Source: Micromonospora radicis (GTDB lineage: Bacteria; Actinomycetota; Actinomycetes; Mycobacteriales; Micromonosporaceae). Taken from it: a stretch of 64,000 bases of DNA. The stretch spans positions 62,001-126,000 of the forward strand of contig NZ_QXEC01000008.1 of the NCBI RefSeq assembly GCF_003583405.1, read 5' to 3'. Positions 25,619-32,855 of the stretch are shown here, one piece after another. Below the pieces are notes generated by a model. It was given only the letters and a program-made list of their open reading frames with translations. It searched no databases and was not told the origin of the DNA. The position numbers and the translations under genes were made by a program. The stretch's first letter is position 1. Every line of letters starts with the position of its first letter.

Positions 25619-26578
25619 ATGGGCAGTGGAATGTGGTCCACCGACGTGTACGACGCCGCCGACCGGTACCGCCGGGCCACCGGCACCAGCGCGTTCGCCT
25701 ACAGCGACAGCGGCGCCCGGGTGGTGCACCCGGCACTGGACCCGCGCGACGCGGTCCGGGAGAGCCGCGACAACGACGAGCACCCGCAGTCGACGCCGGT
25801 GGCGGTGCTCTTCGACGTGACCGGCTCGATGGGGCACGTGCCCCGTACCCTCCAGGCCAAGCTGCCGCAGTTGCTGGGGCTGCTGCTGCGCCAGGGGTAC
25901 GCCCGCGACCCGCAGATCATGTTCGGCGCGATCGGTGACGCCACCTGTGACCGGGTGCCGTTGCAGGTGGGTCAGTTCGAGTCCGACAACCGGATGGACG
26001 ACGACCTCGGCCGGATCGTGCTGGAGGGCGGCGGTGGCGGCCAGATGACGGAGTCGTACGAGCTGGCGCTCTACTTCATGGCCCGGCACACGGTCACCGA
26101 CAGTTGGGAGAAGCGGGGCCGGCGCGGCTACCTGTTCATCATCGGCGACGAGCTGGCGTACCCGAAGGTGAAGGCGGCCGAGGTGGCCCGGCGCATCGGC
26201 GGCGGGCTGCGGGAGGACGTGCCGCTGCGGCAGATCGTCGACGAGGTGACCCGCCGCTGGGACACCTACTACCTGCTCCCCGCCGGTAGTCACTACGCCG
26301 GCAACCGCAAGGTGCTCGACTTCTGGCGCGGCCTGCTCGGCCAGAACACCCTGGAACTGGACGACCTGGACGCGGTCTGCGAGACCATCGCGCTCACCGT
26401 CGGCCTCGGCGAGCAGGCCATCGACCTCGACACCGGCCTGCGCGACCTGGACCGGGCCGGCTCGTCGGCCACCGGGACCGTGTCCAAGGCGCTGGCCCGC
26501 CTCGGCGGGGCGCGGCGGGCCGAGGTGGGCCAACTGCCGGCCACCCGCGGCGCGGGCGGCGGGGTGGTACGGCTGTGA
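25619..26578 (+). CDS. VWA (von Willebrand factor A) domain protein
   Basis: A 319-residue soluble protein. After about 58 residues a VWA fold begins with PVAVLFDVTGSMGHVP, the metal-ion-dependent adhesion motif D66-V-T-G-S70; further acidic loops follow (FGAIGDATCD, GGGGGQMTESYELALYFMA, LFIIGDELAYPKV). It has no signal peptide or membrane span, so it acts in the cytoplasm, like the VWA proteins that partner AAA ATPases or chaperones. A ribosome site AAGGAGG precedes ATG 25619 by six bases, and the stop overlaps the next GTG by four bases. The position between the J-domain pseudokinase and the PurA-like enzyme suggests they form a complex, but that is inference. Confidence 0.86.
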   Translation: MGSGMWSTDVYDAADRYRRATGTSAFAYSDSGARVVHPALDPRDAVRESRDNDEHPQSTPVAVLFDVTGSMGHVPRTLQAKLPQLLGLLLRQGYARDPQIMFGAIGDATCDRVPLQVGQFESDNRMDDDLGRIVLEGGGGGQMTESYELALYFMARHTVTDSWEKRGRRGYLFIIGDELAYPKVKAAEVARRIGGGLREDVPLRQIVDEVTRRWDTYYLLPAGSHYAGNRKVLDFWRGLLGQNTLELDDLDAVCETIALTVGLGEQAIDLDTGLRDLDRAGSSATGTVSKALARLGGARRAEVGQLPATRGAGGGVVRL

Positions 26579-27900
26579 ACGGCACGGTGGCGGGTGACGT
26601 CGTGCCGCCGACGGTCCGGGGCGACGACGCCGGCCGGGAGCACACGATCGTGGTCGACCTCGGGTACGGCGACGCCGGCAAGGGCACCGTCGTGGACTGG
26701 CTCTGCGCGACCCGGCCGGTGCACACGGTGGTCCGGTTCAACGGGGGCGCGCAGGCGGCGCACAACGTCGTGCTGCGCGACGGCCGGCACCACACCTTCG
26801 CCCAGTTCGGTGCCGGCACCTTCCGCCCCGGCGTGTGGACGCACCTGTCCCGGCACGTCGTGGTGGACCCGCTGGCCCTGGCCGCCGAGGCCGACCATCT
26901 CGCCACCGTCGGGGTGCCCGACGCGCTCGACCGGCTGACGGTGGACGGGGAGGCGCTGCTGGCCACCCCGTACCACCGGGCCGCCAACCGGGCGCGCGAG
27001 ACGGCCCGCGGAGCCGACCGGCACGGTTCCTGCGGGCAGGGGGTGGGTGAGACCGTCGCGTACGGGCTCGCCCACCCCGACGAGGCGCCCCGGGTGTCGG
27101 ACTGCCACCGCCCGCAACGGTTGCACCGCCGGTTGACCGCGCTGCGGGACCGACTCACCGCCGAACTCGGTCCGCTGGACGCCCCGCCGGTCGCCGACTG
27201 CCTGCCGGCGTACCGAGCCTTCGCCGAGCGGGTGGCGATCGTCGACCGGTCCTGGTTGGCCGGCGCGTTGCGGGCCGGGCCGTGCGTGTTCGAGGGCGCG
27301 CAGGGGGTGCTGCTCGACGAGTGGCACGGTTTCCACCCGTTCACCACGTGGAGCACCACCACCTTCGCCAACGCGGAGTCGTTGCTGGCCGAGGCCGGTG
27401 CGGCGGGAACGGCCACCCGGCTCGGGGTGCTGCGCACGGTCACCACCCGGCATGGGCCGGGTCCGCTGGTCACCGAGGACCGGGGGTTGCCGCTGGTCGA
27501 CCCGCACAACCCGACGAACCCGTGGCAGGGCCGCTTCCGGTTCGGTCACTTCGACGCGGTCGCCCACGCGTACGCGCTGGCGGCTGCCGGCGGGGTCGAC
27601 GGCCTGGCGCTGACCCACCTGGATCTCGCCGAACGCGGCCTCGACCTGCGCATCTGCCGCCGCTATCGGAACCTGGACCGGCTACTGCCGGGCCGGCCCG
27701 GCGATCTCGATCGGCAGGCGGCGCTCACCGCGCGGCTGTCGACGGCCCGCCCGGTGTACGACGACGCCCCGCCGGCCGACTGGCCGCAGGCGGTGAGTGC
27801 GGCACTCGGCGCACCCGTGGTGTTGACCTCGCACGGCCCCACCGCCGAGGAGAAGACCGTACCCGGTCCACTGCTCGCCACCCCGATGATCATGACCTGA
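26575..27900 (+). CDS. Divergent second adenylosuccinate synthetase (PurA paralogue)
   Basis: 441 residues of the PurA fold. The GTP loop reads GYGDAGKGT (30-38), so the catalytic Asp is kept (D33) but the usual DEGKGK has become DAGKGT. The IMP/aspartate elements are also changed: NNAGHT is GAQAAHN (H63 kept), the GTTGRGIGP loop is HGSCGQGVGE, and EGAQG(T/V)LLD with HPFTTWSTTTFAN stands where [17 protein letters not shown] occurs in the housekeeping enzyme at 43602-44891. The substrate may thus be a nucleotide other than IMP, or a modified one. It shares a four-base overlap with the VWA gene. Retention of D33 and H63 argues for an active ligase; its product is unknown. Confidence 0.87.
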   Translation: MNGTVAGDVVPPTVRGDDAGREHTIVVDLGYGDAGKGTVVDWLCATRPVHTVVRFNGGAQAAHNVVLRDGRHHTFAQFGAGTFRPGVWTHLSRHVVVDPLALAAEADHLATVGVPDALDRLTVDGEALLATPYHRAANRARETARGADRHGSCGQGVGETVAYGLAHPDEAPRVSDCHRPQRLHRRLTALRDRLTAELGPLDAPPVADCLPAYRAFAERVAIVDRSWLAGALRAGPCVFEGAQGVLLDEWHGFHPFTTWSTTTFANAESLLAEAGAAGTATRLGVLRTVTTRHGPGPLVTEDRGLPLVDPHNPTNPWQGRFRFGHFDAVAHAYALAAAGGVDGLALTHLDLAERGLDLRICRRYRNLDRLLPGRPGDLDRQAALTARLSTARPVYDDAPPADWPQAVSAALGAPVVLTSHGPTAEEKTVPGPLLATPMIMT

Positions 27901-27948
27901 TCCGCCCGTCCGGCCGCGGGCCGTACGCCGGGCCGCGAGCATGGGGCC

Positions 27949-28569
27949 ATGGAGGCCGCGATCGACCTGCTCCGGCAGACCCTCACCTCACCCTGGGTGT
28001 ACCTGCTGCTGTTCGGGCTCACCGCGGTCGACGCGATCTTCCCGCTGGTGCCGGCCGAGGCGGCGATCATCACCGCGACCGTACTGTCCGTCGGCGGCGA
28101 GCCCAACCTGCTGCTGGTGATCACGGCGGCCACGTTCGGCGCGGTCGCCGGCGACCACGTCTCGTACGGGATCGGACGCGGCGGCGGTTCCCGCCGGTTG
28201 GACCACTCGCCGGTGGACAGCCGACGGCGGGCCGGGTCGGAGTGGGCCCGACGGGCGGTGGACCGCCGGGGCGGCATGATCCTGGTCGCCGCCCGCTTCG
28301 TGCCGGGCGGGCGAACAGCCGTCACCCTGACCATGGGTGCGATCCGCTATCCGATGCGGCCGTTCCTCCTCTTCGACGTGATCGGCGGCGCCACCTGGGC
28401 GTTGTACTCCGTGCTGCTCGGCATCTTCGGCGGGCTCGCCTTCCAACGTCATCCGCTGCACGGGATCCTGGCCGGGATCGGCCTGTCGATCGTGGTCACC
28501 CTGCTGTTGGAGCTGGCCCGCTGGCTGCGGCACCGCGCCCGCCGCCGGGCCGCGAGCGGCCGGGGCTGA
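27949..28569 (+). CDS. DedA/VTT-family membrane protein
   Basis: A 206-residue polytopic protein of the DedA (SNARE-associated) family. The re-entrant motif FPLVPAEAAIITA carries the conserved Glu, and VAARFVPGGRTAV is the family's Arg-containing F-x-P-G-x-R loop; three or four membrane helices follow. DedA members have been linked to recycling of undecaprenyl phosphate across the membrane. The charged segment 82-107 (SRRLDHSPVDSRRRAGSEWARR) should face the cytoplasm. It lies 48 bp after the PurA-like gene on the same strand, so it could be the operon's last gene or an independent one. Confidence 0.88.
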   Translation: MEAAIDLLRQTLTSPWVYLLLFGLTAVDAIFPLVPAEAAIITATVLSVGGEPNLLLVITAATFGAVAGDHVSYGIGRGGGSRRLDHSPVDSRRRAGSEWARRAVDRRGGMILVAARFVPGGRTAVTLTMGAIRYPMRPFLLFDVIGGATWALYSVLLGIFGGLAFQRHPLHGILAGIGLSIVVTLLLELARWLRHRARRRAASGRG

Positions 28570-28649
28570 CGGTGCCGAAGGCGGACGGCGGCGGCCGACG
28601 CGCCTCACCCGACCGGCGGACCTCACCCGACGGCGGCGGCCGGCGGGCG

Positions 28650-29288
28650 TCACCCGGCCGGCGGGTGCCAGGTCGCGCCGCGCAACAGTTGGCCGGCGCC
28701 GAGCCAGGCGACGTTCATCATCCGGGTGGCCGTCCGCTCCGGGTCGGCCCCGGGATGGTCGGCCAGCCAGTCGGCGAGCGACTCGGTCGCGCCGACCAGG
28801 GCGTACGCGACCACCTCCAGTTCGGCCTCCGCCACCTGCCGGCCCTCGCCGCGCAACGCGTGGTCGAGCATCCCGGCGACCACCTCGACGATGCGGGTCC
28901 GCATCCCGGCCAGTTCGTCGGCGAACGCCCGCTCGGCCCGGGCCTGCCGGTAGAGCACCGCCCAGCCGTCGCGGTGTGCGCCGACGAACCCGAAGAACGC
29001 CCGCAGGCCGCGCCACAGCCGCTCGTCGGCGGGCAGGTCGGGGACGGCCGCCGCGGCGATGGCCTCCAGCATCCGGGTGCCCTCGCGGTGCAGGCAGGCG
29101 ACGAAGAGCTCCTCCTTGCTGCCCAGGTACGCGTACACCATGGGTTTGGAGATGCCGGCCTTCTCGGCGATCTCGTCCATGCTTGCGCCGTGGTACCCGT
29201 GCCGGGAGAAGACCCGGACGGCGGCGTCGAGCATCTGCTGCTCGCGTACGGCCCGGGGAAGGCGTTTGAAGGCGGGCGTGGTGGACAC
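28650..29288 (-). CDS. TetR/AcrR-family repressor
   Basis: 212 residues with the helix-turn-helix near the N-terminus (AVREQQMLDAAVRVFSRHGY, then MDEIAEKAGISKPMVYAYLG). The C-terminal ligand domain is mostly helical with two aromatic-rich patches. GTG 29288 is used because the conserved part begins right after it; there is no strong ribosome site. It is divergent from an SCP2/acyl-CoA dehydrogenase pair, and a 28-bp palindrome lies between, so it very probably represses those genes in response to an acyl-CoA or fatty acid. Confidence 0.88.
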   Translation of the reverse strand: MSTTPAFKRLPRAVREQQMLDAAVRVFSRHGYHGASMDEIAEKAGISKPMVYAYLGSKEELFVACLHREGTRMLEAIAAAAVPDLPADERLWRGLRAFFGFVGAHRDGWAVLYRQARAERAFADELAGMRTRIVEVVAGMLDHALRGEGRQVAEAELEVVAYALVGATESLADWLADHPGADPERTATRMMNVAWLGAGQLLRGATWHPPAG

Positions 29289-29302
29289 CTTGCGAGCATA
29301 CC

Positions 29303-29330
29303 TACTGATGCGTAAGGTTACGCCCGAGTA
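29303..29330. promoter_or_regulatory. Palindromic TetR operator
   Basis: The centre GCGTAA-GG-TTACGC (29310-29323) is a perfect inverted repeat, and the outer TACT/AGTA arms (29303-29306 and 29327-29330) are also symmetric about the same point. It sits between the divergent TetR and SCP2 genes, 15 bp from the first and 24 bp from the second. Confidence 0.8.
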
Positions 29331-29354
29331 ACCACTGTTCGAGAGGCGCTTCCC

Positions 29355-29807
29355 ATGACTGACTTCGACCCGGCCAACTTCGCCAACGTCGGCCCGAAGG
29401 AGTTCGCCCAGCTCGTCAAGAACACCCCGGAGAGCAAGCTCGCCGAGGTGATGACGGGCGACCTGCGCGGCAAGATCCTCGGCGAGGTCTTCGGGCGGAT
29501 GCCGCAGCTGTTCCGGGCCGACCGGGCCGGCTCGACCAACGCGGTCATCCACTGGAACATCACCGGCGCCCCCGACGGTGGCACCGACACCTACGAGGTG
29601 GTCGTCGCCGACGGCGCCTGCACGGTCAACGAGACCCCGCAGCACGACCCGCGGCTGAGCCTCACCCTGGGCCCGGTCGACTTCCTGAAGGTGGTCTCCG
29701 GCGGCGCCAACCCGGTCATGATGTTCATGACCGGCAAGCTCAAGGCAAAGGGCGACCTGGGTCTGGCCGCCAACATCGCCAACCTGTTCGACATCCCCAA
29801 GGCCTGA
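29355..29807 (+). CDS. SCP2 sterol-binding-domain protein
   Basis: 150 residues of the SCP2 lipid-carrier fold: strand-rich middle (NAVIHWNITGAPDGGTDTYE) followed by LTLGPVDFLKVVSGGANPVM and the hydrophobic C-terminal helices (GKLKAKGDLGLAANIANLF). Such domains hold fatty acyl-CoA or sterol-like lipids. It ends one base before the acyl-CoA dehydrogenase ATG, so the two genes form an operon; a carrier handing substrate to the dehydrogenase is plausible. The divergent TetR operator governs its promoter. Confidence 0.9.
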   Translation: MTDFDPANFANVGPKEFAQLVKNTPESKLAEVMTGDLRGKILGEVFGRMPQLFRADRAGSTNAVIHWNITGAPDGGTDTYEVVVADGACTVNETPQHDPRLSLTLGPVDFLKVVSGGANPVMMFMTGKLKAKGDLGLAANIANLFDIPKA

Positions 29808-29808
29808 G

Positions 29809-31023
29809 ATGGTCGAGTTCTCGCTCGACCTGAACGAGGAACAGCGGGATCTGCGCGACTGGGTGCACGGCTTCGCCGCCGAGGTCGTGCGCCCGGCCGC
29901 GGCCGAGTGGGACGCCCGGGAGGAGACCCCGTGGCCGATCGTCCAGGAGGCCGCGAAGGTCGGCCTGTACGGCTTCGAGTTCCTCGCCACCTGCTGGGCC
30001 GACCCCACCGGACTATCCCTGCCGATCGCCAGCGAGGAACTGTTCTGGGGTGACGCCGGCATCGGCCTGAGCATCTTCGGCACCTCCCTCGCCGTCGCCG
30101 CGATCTACGGCGCGGGCACTCCCGACCAACTCGTCGAGTGGGTGCCGCAGTGCTTCGGCGACACCGGGAACCCGGCCGTCGCCGCCTTCTGCTCCACCGA
30201 ACCGGAGGCCGGCTCGGATGTCGCCGCGATGCGCACCCGGGCCAGCTACGACGCGGCGACCGACGAGTGGGTGCTGCGCGGGCAGAAGGCGTACGCCACC
30301 AACGGCGGAATCGCCGGGGTGCATGTGGTGATCGCCTCGGTGGATCCGGAACTGGGCTCACGGGGGCAGGCGGCGTTCGTCGTACCGCCCGGCACGTCCG
30401 GCCTCAGCGCCACCCGCAAGCTGCGCAAACTCGGTCTGCGGGCGTCGCACACGGCGGACGTCTTCCTCGACGACGTGCGGGTACCGGGCCGCTGCCTGCT
30501 CGGCGGCAAGGACGCGCTGGACGAACGGTTGGCTCGCGCCCGGTCCGGGCAACGCGCCTCCGGTCAGGCGGCGATGCGCACCTTCGAGCTGTCCCGGCCC
30601 ACCGTCGGCGCGCAGGCACTCGGCGTGGCCCGGGCCGCCTACGAGTACGCCCTCGACTACGCGCGCGACCGCGTCCAGTTCGGTCGACCGATCATCACCA
30701 ACCAGGCGGTCGCCTTCACGCTGGCCGACATGCGGACGGAGATCGACGCGGCTCGGCTGCTGGTCTGGCGGGCCTCGTGGATGGGCCGCAACAACCGACC
30801 GTTCACCGCGGGCGAAGGCTCGATGTCCAAGCTCAAGGCCGGCGAGGTGGCCGTCTCCGTCACCGAGAAGGCGGTCCAACTGCTCGGCGGGGCCGGCTTC
30901 CTGCGCGACCACCCGGTCGAACGGTGGTACCGGGACGCCAAGATCTACACCATCTTCGAGGGCACCTCGGAGATCCAGCGCCTGGTCATCTCCCGCGCGA
31001 TCTCGGGCCTGCCGATCCGCTGA
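29809..31023 (+). CDS. Acyl-CoA dehydrogenase
   Basis: 404 residues with the three-domain flavoenzyme layout. FAD and substrate motifs are FCSTEPEAGSDVAAM and GQKAYATNGG; the C-terminal helix bundle has YARDRVQFGRPI. The catalytic base is E384 in IYTIFEGTSEIQR, the usual position for short- to medium-chain enzymes. It oxidises an acyl-CoA to the trans-2-enoyl-CoA; the chain length cannot be read. It is cotranscribed with the SCP2 protein. Confidence 0.93.
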   Translation: MVEFSLDLNEEQRDLRDWVHGFAAEVVRPAAAEWDAREETPWPIVQEAAKVGLYGFEFLATCWADPTGLSLPIASEELFWGDAGIGLSIFGTSLAVAAIYGAGTPDQLVEWVPQCFGDTGNPAVAAFCSTEPEAGSDVAAMRTRASYDAATDEWVLRGQKAYATNGGIAGVHVVIASVDPELGSRGQAAFVVPPGTSGLSATRKLRKLGLRASHTADVFLDDVRVPGRCLLGGKDALDERLARARSGQRASGQAAMRTFELSRPTVGAQALGVARAAYEYALDYARDRVQFGRPIITNQAVAFTLADMRTEIDAARLLVWRASWMGRNNRPFTAGEGSMSKLKAGEVAVSVTEKAVQLLGGAGFLRDHPVERWYRDAKIYTIFEGTSEIQRLVISRAISGLPIR

Positions 31024-31052
31024 GGTGCTCGCTCCCACCGCACGGAACGTAT

Positions 31053-31085
31053 CCGGCCGGTGTCCAGCGCGTGGACGCCGGCCGG
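31053..31085 (+). terminator. Hairpin terminator after the acyl-CoA dehydrogenase
   Basis: CCGGCCGG-T-GTCCA pairs with TGGAC-G-CCGGCCGG around the loop GCGCG, giving a 14-bp stem including one G-U pair, 29 bases past the stop codon. Confidence 0.75.
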
Positions 31086-31183
31086 CGCGGCCTGGGCGGT
31101 CCGCCCCACACCAGGCATGATCGAGAGGACGTTTCACGAAGGTTGCGGGCCTTCGGGTCGGCGACAGAGGGAGGCGCTCGGGC

Positions 31184-32749
31184 ATGGACCTGCCATTCGT
31201 CGTCGGTACGTTGACCCGACGCGGCCTGCTCACTCCGGGCCGGCCGACCCGGGTCGCCGCCCAGCTCAACGCGCTCCGCAAGTGGGGTTGGAGTCTCGCC
31301 GGCGAACTCCGTCAGGCGGCAGCCCGCGACCCGGACCGGATCGCGGTCGTCGACGACCGGGGCACCGAGTCGACCTACGCCGAACTACTCGACCGTTCGA
31401 CGCGGCTGGCCCGCGCGCTCCGGGCCGGACTCGGCGTACAGGCCGGCGACCGGATCGCCGTACTCTGCCGCAACCACCCCGGTCTGGTCGAGACCATCGT
31501 CGCCGCCACCCTGCTCGGCGCGGACGCCGTACTGGTGAACACCGGTCTCTCCGCGGCGCAACTGTCCACCGTGGCCGACGAACAGCAGCTACGGGTACTG
31601 GTACACGACGACGAGTTCACCGACCGGACCCTCGGCCTTCCGCCCGACCTGCACCGCCTCGACGAACGAGCCCGGGCGGAGCTGATCGGTTCGGCGCTCC
31701 CCGGCGAGCTGCAACCACCCGAGCGCGACGGTCGGATCATCGTGCTCACCTCCGGCACCACCGGCACGCCGAAGGGCGCCCGCCGGCCCACTCCGAGCGG
31801 CTTCGGTCCCCTGGTCTCCATCATCGACCGGATCCCGGTACAGGCCCGCGACCGTGTCATGATCGCCGCGCCGGTCTTCCACACCTGGGGGTACGCGGCC
31901 CTACAGGTCGGCTTCGCGCTGCGGGCCACCGTCGTGCTGCACCGGCGCTTCGATCCGGCCGCCACCCTGGACGCCCTGGTACGGCACCGCTGCCAGGTGC
32001 TGTTCGCGGTGCCGGTGATGCTGCAACGACTGCTGGAGGTGCCCCCGCCGGACCCCCGGCCGCCGCTGAAGGTGGTGGCCGTGAGCGGGTCCGCGCTGCC
32101 CGGCGGCCTCCCGGCGCAGTTCATGGACGCCTACGGCGACGTGCTCTACAACCTGTACGGCTCGACCGAGGCATCCTGGGCCTCCATCGCCACCCCCACC
32201 GACCTACGCCAGGCACCCACCACCGCCGGCCGCCCGCCGCATGGCACGCAGCTGAGGATCCTCGACGACGCCGGTGAGCCGGTGCCCGCCGGGCGGGTGG
32301 GCCGGATCTTCGTCGGCAACGAGATGCTCTTCGAGGGCTACACCTCCGGCACCGACCGGAACCGCCACGACGGCCTGCTGGACACCGGCGACCTGGGCCG
32401 GGTCAACGCCGAGGGGCTGCTCTTCGTCGACGGCCGCGCCGACGACATGATCGTCTCCGGCGGGGAGAACGTCTTCCCCTCCGAGGTCGAACAGCTGCTC
32501 GCCCAACTCCCCCAGGTACGCGAGGCCGCCGTGATCGGGGTACCCGATCCCGAGTACGGCCAGCGGCTCGCCGCCTTCCTCGGTCTGCACCCCGGCGAGA
32601 CCCTCGACCCGGAGGCGGTCCGCGAGTACGTCCGGCACTACCTCGCCCGCTTCTCGGTGCCCCGGGACGTGGTCTTCGTCAAGTACCTGCCGCGCAACAC
32701 CACCGGCAAGGTACTCACCCGCGACCTACGCCGCTACATCGCCGGCTGA
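31184..32749 (+). CDS. AMP-binding acyl-CoA ligase (FadD-like)
   Basis: 521 residues of the ANL adenylating superfamily. The P-loop is IIVLTSGTTGTPKGARRP, followed by NLYGSTEASW, LDTGDLGRVNAEG and the hinge/catalytic region GRADDMIVSGGENVFPSEVE, with the terminal lysine in PRNTTGKVLTRDL. It activates a carboxylate as acyl-AMP and joins it to CoA. The first 40 residues (MDLPFVVGTLTRRGLLTPGR) are a short extension seen in some mycobacterial FadD proteins. It stands alone behind the dehydrogenase terminator. Substrate is unknown. Confidence 0.9.
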   Translation: MDLPFVVGTLTRRGLLTPGRPTRVAAQLNALRKWGWSLAGELRQAAARDPDRIAVVDDRGTESTYAELLDRSTRLARALRAGLGVQAGDRIAVLCRNHPGLVETIVAATLLGADAVLVNTGLSAAQLSTVADEQQLRVLVHDDEFTDRTLGLPPDLHRLDERARAELIGSALPGELQPPERDGRIIVLTSGTTGTPKGARRPTPSGFGPLVSIIDRIPVQARDRVMIAAPVFHTWGYAALQVGFALRATVVLHRRFDPAATLDALVRHRCQVLFAVPVMLQRLLEVPPPDPRPPLKVVAVSGSALPGGLPAQFMDAYGDVLYNLYGSTEASWASIATPTDLRQAPTTAGRPPHGTQLRILDDAGEPVPAGRVGRIFVGNEMLFEGYTSGTDRNRHDGLLDTGDLGRVNAEGLLFVDGRADDMIVSGGENVFPSEVEQLLAQLPQVREAAVIGVPDPEYGQRLAAFLGLHPGETLDPEAVREYVRHYLARFSVPRDVVFVKYLPRNTTGKVLTRDLRRYIAG

Positions 32750-32778
32750 CCGCGCCGGCTGACTGCGCCGGCTGACCT

Positions 32779-32837
32779 CCGTTACGGCGAGATGGCGGCA
32801 TTCCGGCGCGACGGATACCGCCGTCCCGCCGTAACGG
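32779..32837. repeat. 59-bp palindrome between convergent genes (CCGTTACGG type)
   Basis: A 20-base arm at 32779-32798 pairs with 32818-32837 with one mismatch and one G-U pair, leaving a 19-base loop. It separates the acyl-CoA ligase from the convergent ATPase gene and can end transcription both ways. Just before it, the sequence around the ligase stop (GCCGGCTGACC) is repeated three times at 13-bp spacing. Its size and stem symmetry match the other long palindromes of this window. Confidence 0.75.
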
Positions 32838-32855
32838 TGTCGATCTTCGCGGCTG

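Noticed and set aside
26575..27900. PurZ of a 2-aminoadenine (Z-DNA) phage
   Set aside because: PurZ proteins lose the catalytic Asp of the WGDEGKGK loop; here the Asp is kept, and no phage genes are nearby.
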